DNA from: CAYNFR01 sp964396595
GTDB taxonomy: Bacteria; Bacteroidota; Bacteroidia; Chitinophagales; Saprospiraceae
Assembly (NCBI GenBank): GCA_964396595.1
Contig: CAYNFR010000014.1
Coordinates: forward strand, 1-64,000
Direction of reading: 5' to 3'
DNA length: 64,000 bases
Made by a program: the position numbers and the translations under genes. Below are positions 1 through 9,537 of this stretch, in pieces. How positions within the stretch are numbered: position 1 is the stretch's first letter; the number at the start of each line of letters is the position of its first letter. The notes under the pieces are model-generated. The model searched no databases and was not told the DNA's origin. It saw only the letters and a list, made by a program, of their open reading frames with translations.

Positions 1-1741
1 TATGTGAGGACAGCTATGTATTGACAAGAACATGGAGGATCACAGACAACTGTGGTAACACAGATACAAGAAGTCAGAAGATCACGGTTCAGGATACGCA
101 GAAGCCTGAGTTCACTGTACCAAGAAATGTAACTGTCGCTTGTGACGAATCAACTCTTCCGTCAAATACCGGAGTTGTTACTGATGAGCGTGATAATTGT
201 GCTGTTGGTATTAAGGCAACATATTCTGATGTTAATAATTTCGATCAGTGTGGGGGCAATATTTCAAGGGTATGGAGATTAGAAGATAATTGCGGGAATG
301 TTACTACCAAGGAACAGATCATAACAATTTCTCCGCCTCAAGCTCCGGTAATTGTTTGCCCTTCAGAATTGAAATTAGAATGCTCAAATCCTAATAATGA
401 TAATTTAATTCAAGCTTGGTTGGCTTCAGTTACGGCTAGCAATCAATGCGGAGTGAAGGTTGATGTGACGAATAATTATAGTCAAGTTCAATTTGTTGGA
501 GGATGTTCAAATTCTACAGGAACAAAACAAGTGACGTTTACAGCGACTAACGAATGTGGTCTGCAAACGATGTGTGTCGCCTCAATTGTAGTAGTTGATG
601 AAACCGACCCTGTATGGAATGTTAATCCAATAGATATTCAACTTGAATGTTCAGATCCTCAATTAGTTGAGAAAGTTCAAGCTTGGATAAATTCGCAAGG
701 TGGCGGTTCTGCTACTGATGCTTGTGGAACTGTTCAATACACAACTAATTTCATTGGCTTCGAAAGAAGATGCGACAGTGAAACTGAAGTTACTTTCACG
801 GCAACCGACGAGTGTGGAAGAGCTGTTTCTAGAAAGGCAACAATTAGAATATTCGATGCTACACCTCCGGTAATTCTTGGAGTAGCACCAGATATTACTA
901 TTACTTGCGGACAATCATTCAATTGGAGTAATCCTACTATATCAGATAATTGCGACACAAATGTTGGATTAGAGGTAATAAATCTTGGAACAATAAATGA
1001 ATGTAATGGTGGTACATTAGTCAGAATTTGGGTAGCTACTGATGAATGTGGCAACATAGCCAGAGATACTCAACGAGTTACCTTGCTACCCGATACCATT
1101 AAACCGGTATTTACCTTCGTTCCGGCAGATAAGATTGTTAATTGTGGTACTGATATAGTATTTGAAGAACCTAGAGCAACAGATAATTGTGATCCGAATG
1201 TTTCAATTACATTTGTTGACAATGCGGATTTGCAAAGATGTTCAGGCACAGTTGTCAGGACTTGGACGGCTACAGATGCTTGCGGAAATAAAACAACAGC
1301 TTCAGCAAAAATTACTGTATCGTCACCAACACCACCGACAATTGAGCTTCCTACACTTCCAAGTAGTTTAACTTGCGAAGAAGTAGCTATATTTACTATA
1401 CCAGCCGCAAGCTACTCTAATGGTGCTTCCGGTCTATGTTTGATAAACGGAAGTATCCAAGGAGTTAGAAGTGGTAATTTCGATCAGTGTGGTGGTTCTA
1501 TCACTATAACTTACACCATACCTCAAGGAGAGCTTTGTGATGCAGGAGTAATCTCAAGAACGGCTACAATAAGTGTCGTTCCCGGAGCTGCTGCTCAAAT
1601 CCAAACACCACAGTTGCCAAGCTCAGTAACATGTGCTGAAGCTGCTACCTATAATGTTCCAAATGCAACATATAATAATGGCTTATCAGGAGATTGTTCG
1701 ATTAACGGAACAGTTCCTGGCACAGTAACAGCAAGAAACTA
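1..1741 (+). CDS. Giant Ig/HYR-like repeat adhesin, fragment 1 (5'-partial)
   Basis: This is an internal piece of a giant cell-surface or secreted repeat protein. The frame starting at base 3 is open to the left edge with no stop, so the true start lies outside the window. The residues form consecutive cysteine-containing beta-sandwich-like modules of the HYR/Ig-like type: each has a D-x-C-G-N turn, a stretch like DTQKPEF, then a V-x-C strand (for example around bases 100-160, 590-650, 860-910 and 1100-1150). From 1335 a second repeat family begins (PTLPSSLTC, then PQLPSSVTC), of about 85 residues. The frame runs into the assembly gap at 1742. It continues after the gap in another frame only because the gap is filled with an arbitrary 100 N. 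Such proteins act in adhesion or gliding in Bacteroidota; the exact role here is unknown. The family call is firm, the function is inferred. Confidence 0.85.
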
Positions 1742-3403
1742 NNNNNNNNNNNNNNNNNNNNNNNNNNNNNNNNNNNNNNNNNNNNNNNNNNNNNNNNNNN
1801 NNNNNNNNNNNNNNNNNNNNNNNNNNNNNNNNNNNNNNNNNTCACTAGGACGATCAACGTTACACCTACATCAGCGCCGGTGATAAGTAAGCCACAATTA
1901 CCAGCGAGTCTGACATGTTCAGAGGCTGCGGCTTACACATCAGCACCATCTGCGAGCTATTCTAATAATCAGACAGGAGTATGTTTGATTTCAGGAAATG
2001 CGCCGGGAGTTATCACAAGAAGATATGATTCATGTGGTGGTGTGATCGTAGTGAAGTGGACTGTATCGAGTGGTTGTGATAATAATAGCGTTCAAGATAG
2101 TGCTACTATCCAGGTTACACCTGCACCATCTGCGACGATCAATATACCTACATTACCAGCGAGTATAAGTTGTAGTGAAGCTGCTTCTTATAGTGCGCCT
2201 AGTGCGGCATACAGCAATGCGCAGACAGGAGATTGTTCGATTAACGGAACAGTTCCTGGCACAGTAACAGCAAGAAACTATGATGCATGTGGCGGTACAA
2301 TCACTATTACATGGAATTTAGCGAATGACGGATGCGGAAGAAGTGTTACACAGAGTGCAACAATCCCTGTGACACCTGCACCTGCACCTACAATAACATT
2401 GCCTGGCAACTTGCCAGCGAGTTTAACATGTACACAAGTTGCCGGTTTCTCTGCACCTAATGCAACATACAGCAATGGACAGACAGGAGATTGTGCGATA
2501 GCAGGTACGGTACCGGGTATAGTGAGCGCGAACTTTGACATATGTGGAGGTTCAATCACAATCAAGTGGTCAGCACCAACAGGCTGTGATAACAATAGTG
2601 TTGTCAGAGAGGTAACAATACCAGTAACAGGCGCTGCTGATCCGGTAATTACTGCGCCACAGTTGCCTGCAAGTTTGACATGTGCTGAGGCATTGAGTTA
2701 TCAAGCACCTGCGGCTAACTATACGAACAATGGTAGTGGAGCGTGTTTGATACAAGGAACTGTGCCTGGTGTGATTACGAACAACTTTGACGAGTGTTCA
2801 GGAACATTGACGATCACTTGGACGGTGAATGATGGTTCAGGTTGTGTAACTCCGGTGAGTATCACTAGGACGATCAACGTTACACCTACATCAGCGCCGG
2901 TGATAAGTAAGCCACAGTTACCTGCAAGTTTAACATGTGCAGAAGCTGCGGCATACACAACAGCACCATCTGCGAGTTATTCTAATAATCAGACAGGAGT
3001 ATGTCTGATCTCAGGAAGTGCGCCGGGAGTTATCACAAGAAGATATGATTCATGTGGTGGTGTGGTCGTGGTCAAGTGGACCGTTTCAAGCGGCTGTGAT
3101 AATAACAGTATTCAGGATAGTGCGACTATACAAGTAACGCCTGCACCTGCACCACAAATTACTCTACCGCAATTGCCAGCGAATTTGACATGTACGAATG
3201 CGAGCTCTTTTGTTGCGCCAAGTGCGAATTACAGCAACGGACAAACTGGCGATTGTGCGATATCCGGTACTATACCTGGTGTAATCACTTCTAATTTTAA
3301 TGAGTGCGGAGGTTCTATAACCATTAAGTGGACAGCACCTTCAGGATGTGATAACAATAGTGTGGTTAGAGAAGTGACAATACCTGTCTCTGCTCCTGCT
3401 GCT
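1335..3403 (+). repeat. Tandem array of ~255-bp (85-residue) LPxSLTC repeats
   Basis: Units start at 1335, 1593, (gap), 1877, 2132, 2387, 2642, 2897 and 3152, with a period of 252-258 bp. Each unit encodes a pattern of P-x-I-x-x-P-x-LPASLTC, then Y/F-x-AP-x-A-x-YSN, TG-x-C-x-I-x-G, PG, a D-x-CGG turn, I-x-W, and a T-I-x-V end. The two cysteines of LTC and CGG suggest disulphide-linked Ig-like folds. The unit at 1877 is nearly identical to the unit at 2897, and 1593 shares long identity with 2132, which shows a higher-order block of three units (765 bp) that has been duplicated. Recent duplication explains the assembly gap. Confidence 0.9.
1742..1841. other. Assembly gap (100 N) inside adhesin repeat array
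   Basis: Exactly 100 N, the usual placeholder for a gap of unknown size. The bases before it (about 1690-1741) are identical to those ending at 2280, and the bases after it (from 1842) are identical to those from 2862. The gap therefore lies in repeated DNA. By repeat phase the missing piece corresponds to 2281-2861, about 581 bp, and that length also restores one reading frame across the gap. Confidence 0.95.
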
Positions 3404-4853
3404 CCTGTAATCACATGTCCGCAAACATTGACTTTAGATTGTGGCAATCCACAGAATGATCAGCTAATTGCATCTTGGTTAGCGTCTGTAACGGCTACCT
3501 CCGCTTGTGGAGCTAACGTAACAGTTACAAACAATTTTGCGAGTGTTCAATTCAGCGGTGGTTGCAGTGCCAATACCGGTACTAAGCAAGTGACATTTAC
3601 AGCTTCCGCATGCGGCCAAACTACATCTTGTGTTGCAAATATTATTATTAATGATACTACACCGCCGACATGGACGGTAGATCCCAAAGATCTGGTTATA
3701 GAATGCTCTAGTGCGAATTTGAATAGCCAAATTCAAGCATGGTTAAATAGCAAAGGAGGTGGAAGTGCAAGTGACAATTGCTCGTCAGTAATTTACTCTA
3801 ACAACTTCACTACAGTATCATTGAATTGTGATCAAGCAACGACAGTCGTCTTTACTGCAGCAGATGAGTGTGGCAATAAAGTGACTAGGACAGCAACAAT
3901 TAGAGTAGTAGACACTCAAGCGCCTGTAATTTCAGCACCTGCTGATGTGACAGTAGCATGTGGGGAGAGTTTCAATTTAGGCCAAGCAACAGCTACAGAT
4001 AACTGTGATGACAACGTTACAATTAGCTTTGTTGACAGTGGAACAATTGACGAATGTGCTGGAGGTAAGATTACTAGAACATTTACAGCAAGAGATAAAT
4101 GCGGTAATACTTCAACAGCTACTCAAGTTGTGACAGTACTACCTGATTCAGATAATCCAAGTTTTAATGGAACATTGCCACAGGACATTACCGTTTCTTG
4201 TGACAATATTCCGGTGGCACCAGTATTGACTGCTTCTGATTGTAACTCAGCAAATGTTACTTTCGATGAGAAGACAGAGATTGTCTCATGTGGTAAGAAA
4301 ATTACTAGAACTTGGAAAGCTACTGATAAGTGTGGTAAGTCAACAATACATGTTCAAGTGATAACGGTTGAATGTCCTCTGAATGCTGCGGTACAAGTCA
4401 CTGGAACAGTGAGCTGTGACAAACCTTTAGGTTCAGCGGTAGTAACTGTAACTAGCGGTCAAGCTCCATATGTTTATTTGTGGAGTAGCAGCGAGACAGG
4501 TGCTACGGCAACAAACTTGGCCGCCGGAGTAAACACGGTCAAAGTTACTGATGCGTCTGGTTGTACGATTACTTTAAATCTGACAATTGATGGGAATACG
4601 ACTAAGCCTACAGTTACGGCTACGGGAGGTGTGATCACATGTGCACAAGGCAGTGTGACATTAAGCGCGACAACGAATGGTACGATAGTAGGCTGGAGTG
4701 GACCTAACGGATTCACGAGCAGTTCATCTAGTCCATCAGTAAGTGTTGCGGGTACATATACAGTTACAGTAAGATCAGCGAATGGCTGCGAGGCTACAGC
4801 GACAGCTACTGTGACCGAAGATGCTACTAAGCCTACAGTTACGGCTACGGGAG
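1842..4853 (+). CDS. Giant Ig/HYR-like repeat adhesin, fragment 2 (internal)
   Basis: This is the continuation of the same protein between the two assembly gaps, open throughout, with no genuine start or stop. It holds six more of the 85-residue LPASLTC repeats (1877-3403). A second run of HYR/Ig-like modules follows (about 3404-4380), with the same DxCGN turns as fragment 1. Then comes one SprB-like repeat (about 4381-4600: an APYVYLWSS stretch and a VKVTDASGC end). Last is the first copy of a 75-residue GWSGPN repeat (from 4604), which runs into the gap at 4854. Composition is rich in Thr, Ser, Val and Gly with regularly spaced Cys and almost no Lys, typical of exported beta-rich stalks. 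An ATG at 1880 is in frame but is not a real start, because repeat homology extends upstream of it. The module order continues directly in fragment 3. Confidence 0.85.
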
Positions 4854-5439
4854 NNNNNNNNNNNNNNNNNNNNNNNNNNNNNNNNNNNNNNNNNNNNNNN
4901 NNNNNNNNNNNNNNNNNNNNNNNNNNNNNNNNNNNNNNNNNNNNNNNNNNNNNGCTACGGCGACAGCTACTGTGACCGAAGATGCTACTAAGCCTACAGT
5001 TACGGCTAATGGTGGCACTCTGACCTGTAATATTACTTCCGTGACATTGTCAGCAACATCAACAGCTCAAGTTGTGGGATGGACCGGGCCAAATGCCTTT
5101 ACTTCAGCTGAACGGACTCCTACAGTGAGTGTTCCTGGAACATATACCGTGACGGTTCGTGATGATAAAGGTTGTGAAGCAACGGCTTCTACTTTAGTGA
5201 TTGAGGACAGAGCGATACCTGTTGTTATAGCAGTGGGTGGTGCGTTAAGTTGTGAAAATCTGACAGTGATTTTAAGTGCTACGACAGAAGGTACAATAGT
5301 AGGCTGGACAGGACCAAACAACTATACTAGTCCGGTGGCTAATCCAACTGCGACTGCACCGGGAGAATACATAGTTACTGTTCGAGGTGCTAATGGTTGT
5401 GAAGCCAAAGCAACTGCTGTTGTGACAGGAAGTACGGAT
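4604..5439 (+). repeat. Tandem array of 225-bp (75-residue) GWxGPN repeats
   Basis: Units start at 4604, 4829 (interrupted by the gap), 4990 and 5215, with a period of exactly 225 bp. Each encodes KPTVTATGG-like, then a single Cys, VTLSAT, VGWTGPN, a PTVSVPGTYTVTVR-like strand and GCEA. The DNA flanking the gap is almost identical to the first unit: the bases before the gap match up to 4628 and those after it match from 4793. One missing stretch of 164 bp, or 164 plus whole multiples of 225, keeps phase and frame. Confidence 0.88.
4854..4953. other. Assembly gap (100 N) inside 225-bp repeat
   Basis: A second 100-N placeholder, again with both flanks repeated nearby. Repeat spacing (unit starts 4829 and 4990) predicts 164 bp of missing sequence if no extra unit is hidden. 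Any true length must leave remainder 2 on division by 3 for the gene to stay in frame. Confidence 0.95.
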
Positions 5440-8400
5440 GCCTTACAATTGGAAACCTCTAGCACAGCTTCTGTTTGTGAAGCTATGAATGGTACAGCTA
5501 CTGTAAAAGTGACAGGAGGCACACCAAGCTATCAGTATAAGTGGAGCAATGGAGGTACTAACCCTACAATTACTAATCTGATACCAGGTGTGTACACTGT
5601 AGAAGTCACAGACGCAGGTGGATGTAAACAAACAGCATCTGTCTCAGTCGGATCTATACAATCAGACTTAGTATTGAGCTTTGATAACGTATCTCCGGCA
5701 TCCTGTGCCTTCGGTGCGATCGGTACTGCGATGGTCAATGTAACAGGTGGAAAAGCACCTTACAAATATCAATGGAATGATAGAGGAGCACAGACAACGG
5801 CAATGGCAATTAACTTGCAGGTTGGGACAGTAACAGTCGTTGTGAGAGATGCAGATGGTTGTGTTGCAACAGCCTCTGTGACTATCGAAGAGGAGGCTGA
5901 TTGTAAAGCTAAGATCGGAGATTTCGTATGGGAGGATGGCAATAGAGACGGAATTCAAGGAGAAGGGCCGAAAGAAGCTGGTCTATCTGGAGTTACTGTT
6001 AAATTGTTGAATAAAGATGGTGGTGTACTTCGTATCACTCAGTCTGATGCCTTTGGTAAGTATCTATTCGAAGGATTAAGACCTGGTCAGTACCTAGTTG
6101 AATTTGATGCACCTGAGGGTTATTCAGCGACATTGCCTAATCGTGGTAATAATAAGGAGAAGGATAGTGATATCAATATGTTAACATTGAGATCATCACT
6201 AGTAACCCTTGATTACAATGATTGTGACACATCTATTGATGCCGGATTCTATCGTACTGTATCTCTAGGAGACTTCGTCTGGTTAGATGTTAATTGTAAT
6301 GGCTTGCAAGATGTGGGAGAACCCGGAATCGGCAGCGTGAGAGTAGAGCTTCACGGCTCGGATGGAATGTTAGCTTCAACAGTGACGAACCCAGACGGAT
6401 CATATAGATTTACTAACTTACCTCCAGGTGCTTATGGTATTAAAGTTATTGCACCGGAAGGATACACTTTCACTGAGAAGAACGTTGGTTCTGACAAAGA
6501 AAGAGATAGTGATGTAAACGCTGAAGGAAAGTCTGAGCTAGTCTTCTTGTATAGTGGAACTGTGGATAATTCAATTGATGCAGGGCTTAAAGGTCTTATC
6601 GACCTCGAGTTAACTAAGAATGTAGATAAAGGGGTGGTATTACCTGGAGACATTGTGACATTCACAATTGAAGTGGCTAACAAGGGCAATATGAAAGCTA
6701 CTGGTGTTGAGGTTACTGATTACTTACCGAATGGCTACATCAGCATTGATGCATCCGCACAAAATGGTAAGATCATAGACACGACAGTAGTCTGGTCTGA
6801 CTTAACTATTGATGTCAATGAAGTTATCAAGTTGACGATAAAGGCAGAAATCGCAGATCTTGATCCATCTGTAATTAATCTGAAGAATATCGCTCAAGTA
6901 ACTCAAGCTACCCAAAAGGATATTGACTCAACACCAAATAATGATGACGGTACTCAGAGCGAAGACGACGAGGATAGTTCAACTCCCAGATTGTCGGTCT
7001 GTGATGTTACTCTAACTGTTGTTAAATCTAACGCCATCTGTGAATCATCAAATGGTACAATTGAAATAATTGCGCAAGGAGGCTCAGGAGTATATTCATT
7101 CAAGTGGTCAAATGGTGCTACCACAGCGAAATTGACAGGTTTGGCAGCAGGTACTTACAGTGTCGAAGTGTCAGATACAGAAAATTGTACTGTAACACTT
7201 GATGTCGAAGTAGGATTGTCAACTGAAGTATTGAGAGTGACTGCTGACGTTGTTAATCTTAGCTGTGATGGTGTGTTGGGCAGTGTGAGCACAACGGTTA
7301 CTGGTGGAACAGCTCCATACAAGTACAAATGGTCTAATGGAGCTACTACTGCTAATATTATGAACTTGAACGCAAGTACATATTCGCTAGAAGTAACAGA
7401 TGCCAATGGTTGTAAAGGAGAAACCCAAGTGGTCGTGAGAATCGCAGAAGGTTGTGAGGATTTAATCGACCTAGAACTTATCAAGAGGGTCAACGAGTCC
7501 ACACCTATGCCGGGTGATACGATTGTCTTCCAATTAACACTATTCAACAATAGCACAACAACTGCTACAGGAGTAGAATTATCAGACTATGTACCCAATG
7601 GATTTGTAGTAATTCCATCAACAATCAGAGATGGTGGAGTTCTCGACTCAGACAACGTGATCAGATGGAGTAACAAGACTGTACCAGGGTTTACCTTGTT
7701 TAGAACAGCGTTCCAAGTGATTGTACAACCACGTCAGGAGAATACCGTCTACTTAAATCTTGCTGAGGTTACGAAAGCTGATCAGAAGGATGTTGACTCT
7801 ACTCCAGATAATATGGGAGGTGCACCACGCGAAGATGACGAAAGTTCAGCTATCGCTTCACCGGAGTCTGCCGATATTGCCATCTTTAAGTTTGTGAGTA
7901 ATGCAACTCCAGACGTTAGAGAAGTAATTACCTACACCATTCTTGTGGTAAATGAAGGTAATACACCGGCTACTAAGATCGAAGTGACTGATTATCTGCC
8001 TATTGAATACTGTAATTCATTCAGTGACATCTCTAATAGTGGTATATTCCTAGGCGATAGGATCATTTGGTCTGAACTCAATCTAGCGCCGGGAGACACT
8101 GTTGTACTTAGCTTTAAAGCTGAGGTAGCAGCAGCAGCAGAAGGTCAGACGGTATTCAACTATGCAGAGGTTACCAAGATGGATCAGACAGATGACGACA
8201 GTAAACCGAACAACTTTAATGGTACACCTCGAGAAGACGACGAGTCGTTTGCAACATTTACTGTAGGTGCTATGGCGGATCTTGAACTTATGAAAGAGAC
8301 AGATATAGTTACCGGATTCCCGGGTGACATAGTTGAGTTTACCATTACATTGGTCAACAAAGGACCTTCTAAAGCATTCGGTGTAGTCATAGAAGACATA

Positions 8401-9438
8401 CTTCCTGATGGCTACAAGAACGCTACTGATGTAAGTCATGGAGGTAATATGGTTAAAGATCGCATCCTGTGGAATGTAAATGAAATAGGTGTTGATTCAG
8501 TCATCGTATTCTCATTCAAGACCGAGATAGTCTTCCATCCTAATTTAGAATGTGATTACAGAAACGTAGCTCAAGTTAAATCTAGCTTGACTCCTGACCC
8601 TGACTCACGTCCAGGTAACCTAGTCGATGGAAATGTCGTTGAAGATGATGAAGATTATGCAGAAGTTGATGTGCAGTTAAGGGGTACACAATGCGTCGCG
8701 ATTGATGCACATGTATTCCTAGCAGGTCCTTATGATGCTAATACGGGATTAATGACGACCACGCTCAACAGACTCGGTTATCTACCAGGACAAAGACCAT
8801 CAACGTTCTTAGGTAATGCCGCTGCACCAGGCCAACCGTATAGCGGTGGAATCTGGAAGTATGATGGAAAAGAAGGAGATAAATTTATTCAGAATGGCCC
8901 TGTAGTAGGATTGAATGCCAATTATCCTTCGACCGTCACTGACTGGGTATTGGTGAGCTTAAGATCTGACAAATCTGTGGAGTCTGAGGTATGTAAGCGT
9001 GCTGCGCTCTTACATAATGACGGTAGAATAGAGTTTGTGGATGGTTTCACATGCTGCGAAATTGATCCTTCACAACGTTACTACATCGTCATCGAGCATC
9101 GCAATCACTTAATCGTAATGTCTCACTTGCCTCTACCTGTAATAGATGGCAAACTGACTTATGACTTCAGAGTAAGAAACTCTTACAGAAACTTTGTAGG
9201 AGTCGGACAGCGAGAAGTAGTTCAAGGTACATATGCTATGTTTGCTTCCAATGGTGATCAAACGACAACGCTAGAAGCTGTAGATATCAATGTTAACGAT
9301 CTTAGCTTATGGTTAAGAATGAATAACATGAACTCTGGATACTTCGAGGCAGACTTTAACCTCAATGGTGATGTCAACGTCGAAGACAAGAGTAGATGGT
9401 TATTGAATAACGGTCTGTTCTCAGACGTGCCGAGATAA
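4954..9438 (+). CDS. Giant Ig/SprB/SdrD-B/DUF11 adhesin, fragment 3 (C-terminal)
   Basis: This is the C-terminal part of the same giant protein, ending in a real stop at 9436-9438. Modules in order: two and a half GWTGPN repeats (to about 5439); two SprB-like repeats (5440-5895, with YKWSNGG and VEVTDAGGC); two SdrD-B-like domains (about 5911-6590, each starting GDFVWxDxNxxGxQ); a DUF11-like domain (6598-6990, start IDLELTKNVDKG); two more SprB-like repeats (about 6997-7450); and three further DUF11-like domains (from 7459, 7867 and 8272, each ending in a DxDSxPxN acidic stretch and EDDE). The tail (about 8680-9438) is a Bacteroidota surface-protein module with a YYIVIEHRNHL strand, followed by a pair of dockerin-like calcium-loop segments (VDINVNDLSLW and DFNLNGDVNVEDKSRW). 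No T9SS type A or B sorting domain is visible. A terminator follows at 9461. Confidence 0.9.
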   Translation, partial: ATATATVTEDATKPTVTANGGTLTCNITSVTLSATSTAQVVGWTGPNAFTSAERTPTVSVPGTYTVTVRDDKGCEATASTLVIEDRAIPVVIAVGGALSCENLTVILSATTEGTIVGWTGPNNYTSPVANPTATAPGEYIVTVRGANGCEAKATAVVTGSTDALQLETSSTASVCEAMNGTATVKVTGGTPSYQYKWSNGGTNPTITNLIPGVYTVEVTDAGGCKQTASVSVGSIQSDLVLSFDNVSPASCAFGAIGTAMVNVTGGKAPYKYQWNDRGAQTTAMAINLQVGTVTVVVRDADGCVATASVTIEEEADCKAKIGDFVWEDGNRDGIQGEGPKEAGLSGVTVKLLNKDGGVLRITQSDAFGKYLFEGLRPGQYLVEFDAPEGYSATLPNRGNNKEKDSDINMLTLRSSLVTLDYNDCDTSIDAGFYRTVSLGDFVWLDVNCNGLQDVGEPGIGSVRVELHGSDGMLASTVTNPDGSYRFTNLPPGAYGIKVIAPEGYTFTEKNVGSDKERDSDVNAEGKSELVFLYSGTVDNSIDAGLKGLIDLELTKNVDKGVVLPGDIVTFTIEVANKGNMKATGVEVTDYLPNGYISIDASAQNGKIIDTTVVWSDLTIDVNEVIKLTIKAEIADLDPSVINLKNIAQVTQATQKDIDSTPNNDDGTQSEDDEDSSTPRLSVCDVTLTVVKSNAICESSNGTIEIIAQGGSGVYSFKWSNGATTAKLTGLAAGTYSVEVSDTENCTVTLDVEVGLSTEVLRVTADVVNLSCDGVLGSVSTTVTGGTAPYKYKWSNGATTANIMNLNASTYSLEVTDANGCKGETQVVVRIAEGCEDLIDLELIKRVNESTPMPGDTIVFQLTLFNNSTTTATGVELSDYVPNGFVVIPSTIRDGGVLDSDNVIRWSNKTVPGFTLFRTAFQVIVQPRQENTVYLNLAEVTKADQKDVDSTPDNMGGAPREDDESSAIASPESADIAIFKFVSNATPDVREVITYTILVVNEGNTPATKIEVTDYLPIEYCNSFSDISNSGIFLGDRIIWSELNLAPGDTVVLSFKAEVAAAAEGQTVFNYAEVTKMDQTDDDSKPNNFNGTPREDDESFATFTVGAMADLELMKETDIVTGFPGDIVEFTITLVNKGPSKAFGVVIEDILPDGYKNATDVSHGGNMVKDRILWNVNEIGVDSVIVFSFKTEIVFHPNLECDYRNVAQVKSSLTPDPDSRPGNLVDGNVVEDDEDYAEVDVQLRGTQCVAIDAHVFLAGPYDANTGLMTTTLNRLGYLPGQRPSTFLGNAAAPGQPYSGGIWKYDGKEGDKFIQNGPVVGLNANYPSTVTDWVLVSLRSDKSVESEVCKRAALLHNDGRIEFVDGFTCCEIDPSQRYYIVIEHRNHLIVMSHLPLPVIDGKLTYDFRVRNSYRNFVGVGQREVVQGTYAMFASNGDQTTTLEAVDINVNDLSLWLRMNNMNSGYFEADFNLNGDVNVEDKSRWLLNNGLFSDVPR

Positions 9439-9460
9439 ACACGCGACAAATAAAATTGAT

Positions 9461-9490
9461 AAAGGGGGAGCATCTGTTCCCCCTTTTTTT
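9461..9490 (+). terminator. Rho-independent terminator after the giant adhesin
   Basis: A 9-bp perfect stem AAAGGGGGA/TCCCCCTTT (9461-9469 with 9478-9486) and an 8-base loop, running into a T tract to 9490. It lies 22 bases after the adhesin stop codon and isolates that gene from the metalloprotease at 9538. Confidence 0.92.
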
Positions 9491-9537
9491 GTTTATTGTG
9501 CTTCTCTTGAATGTTATGATTATTTAACAATAGATTT

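Noticed and set aside
663..914. Antisense reading frames within the giant adhesin (also 734-1057, 2278-2595, 7155-7556)
   Set aside because: They are shadows of low-stop repetitive coding sequence; they have no family features and vary with the repeats.
1742..1880. A real frameshift and new gene start at 1880
   Set aside because: The frame change coincides exactly with the 100-N gap and repeat homology continues upstream of 1880, so it is a gap artefact.
1335..3403. CRISPR-like array
   Set aside because: Repeats are 255 bp long, coding and without short spacers.
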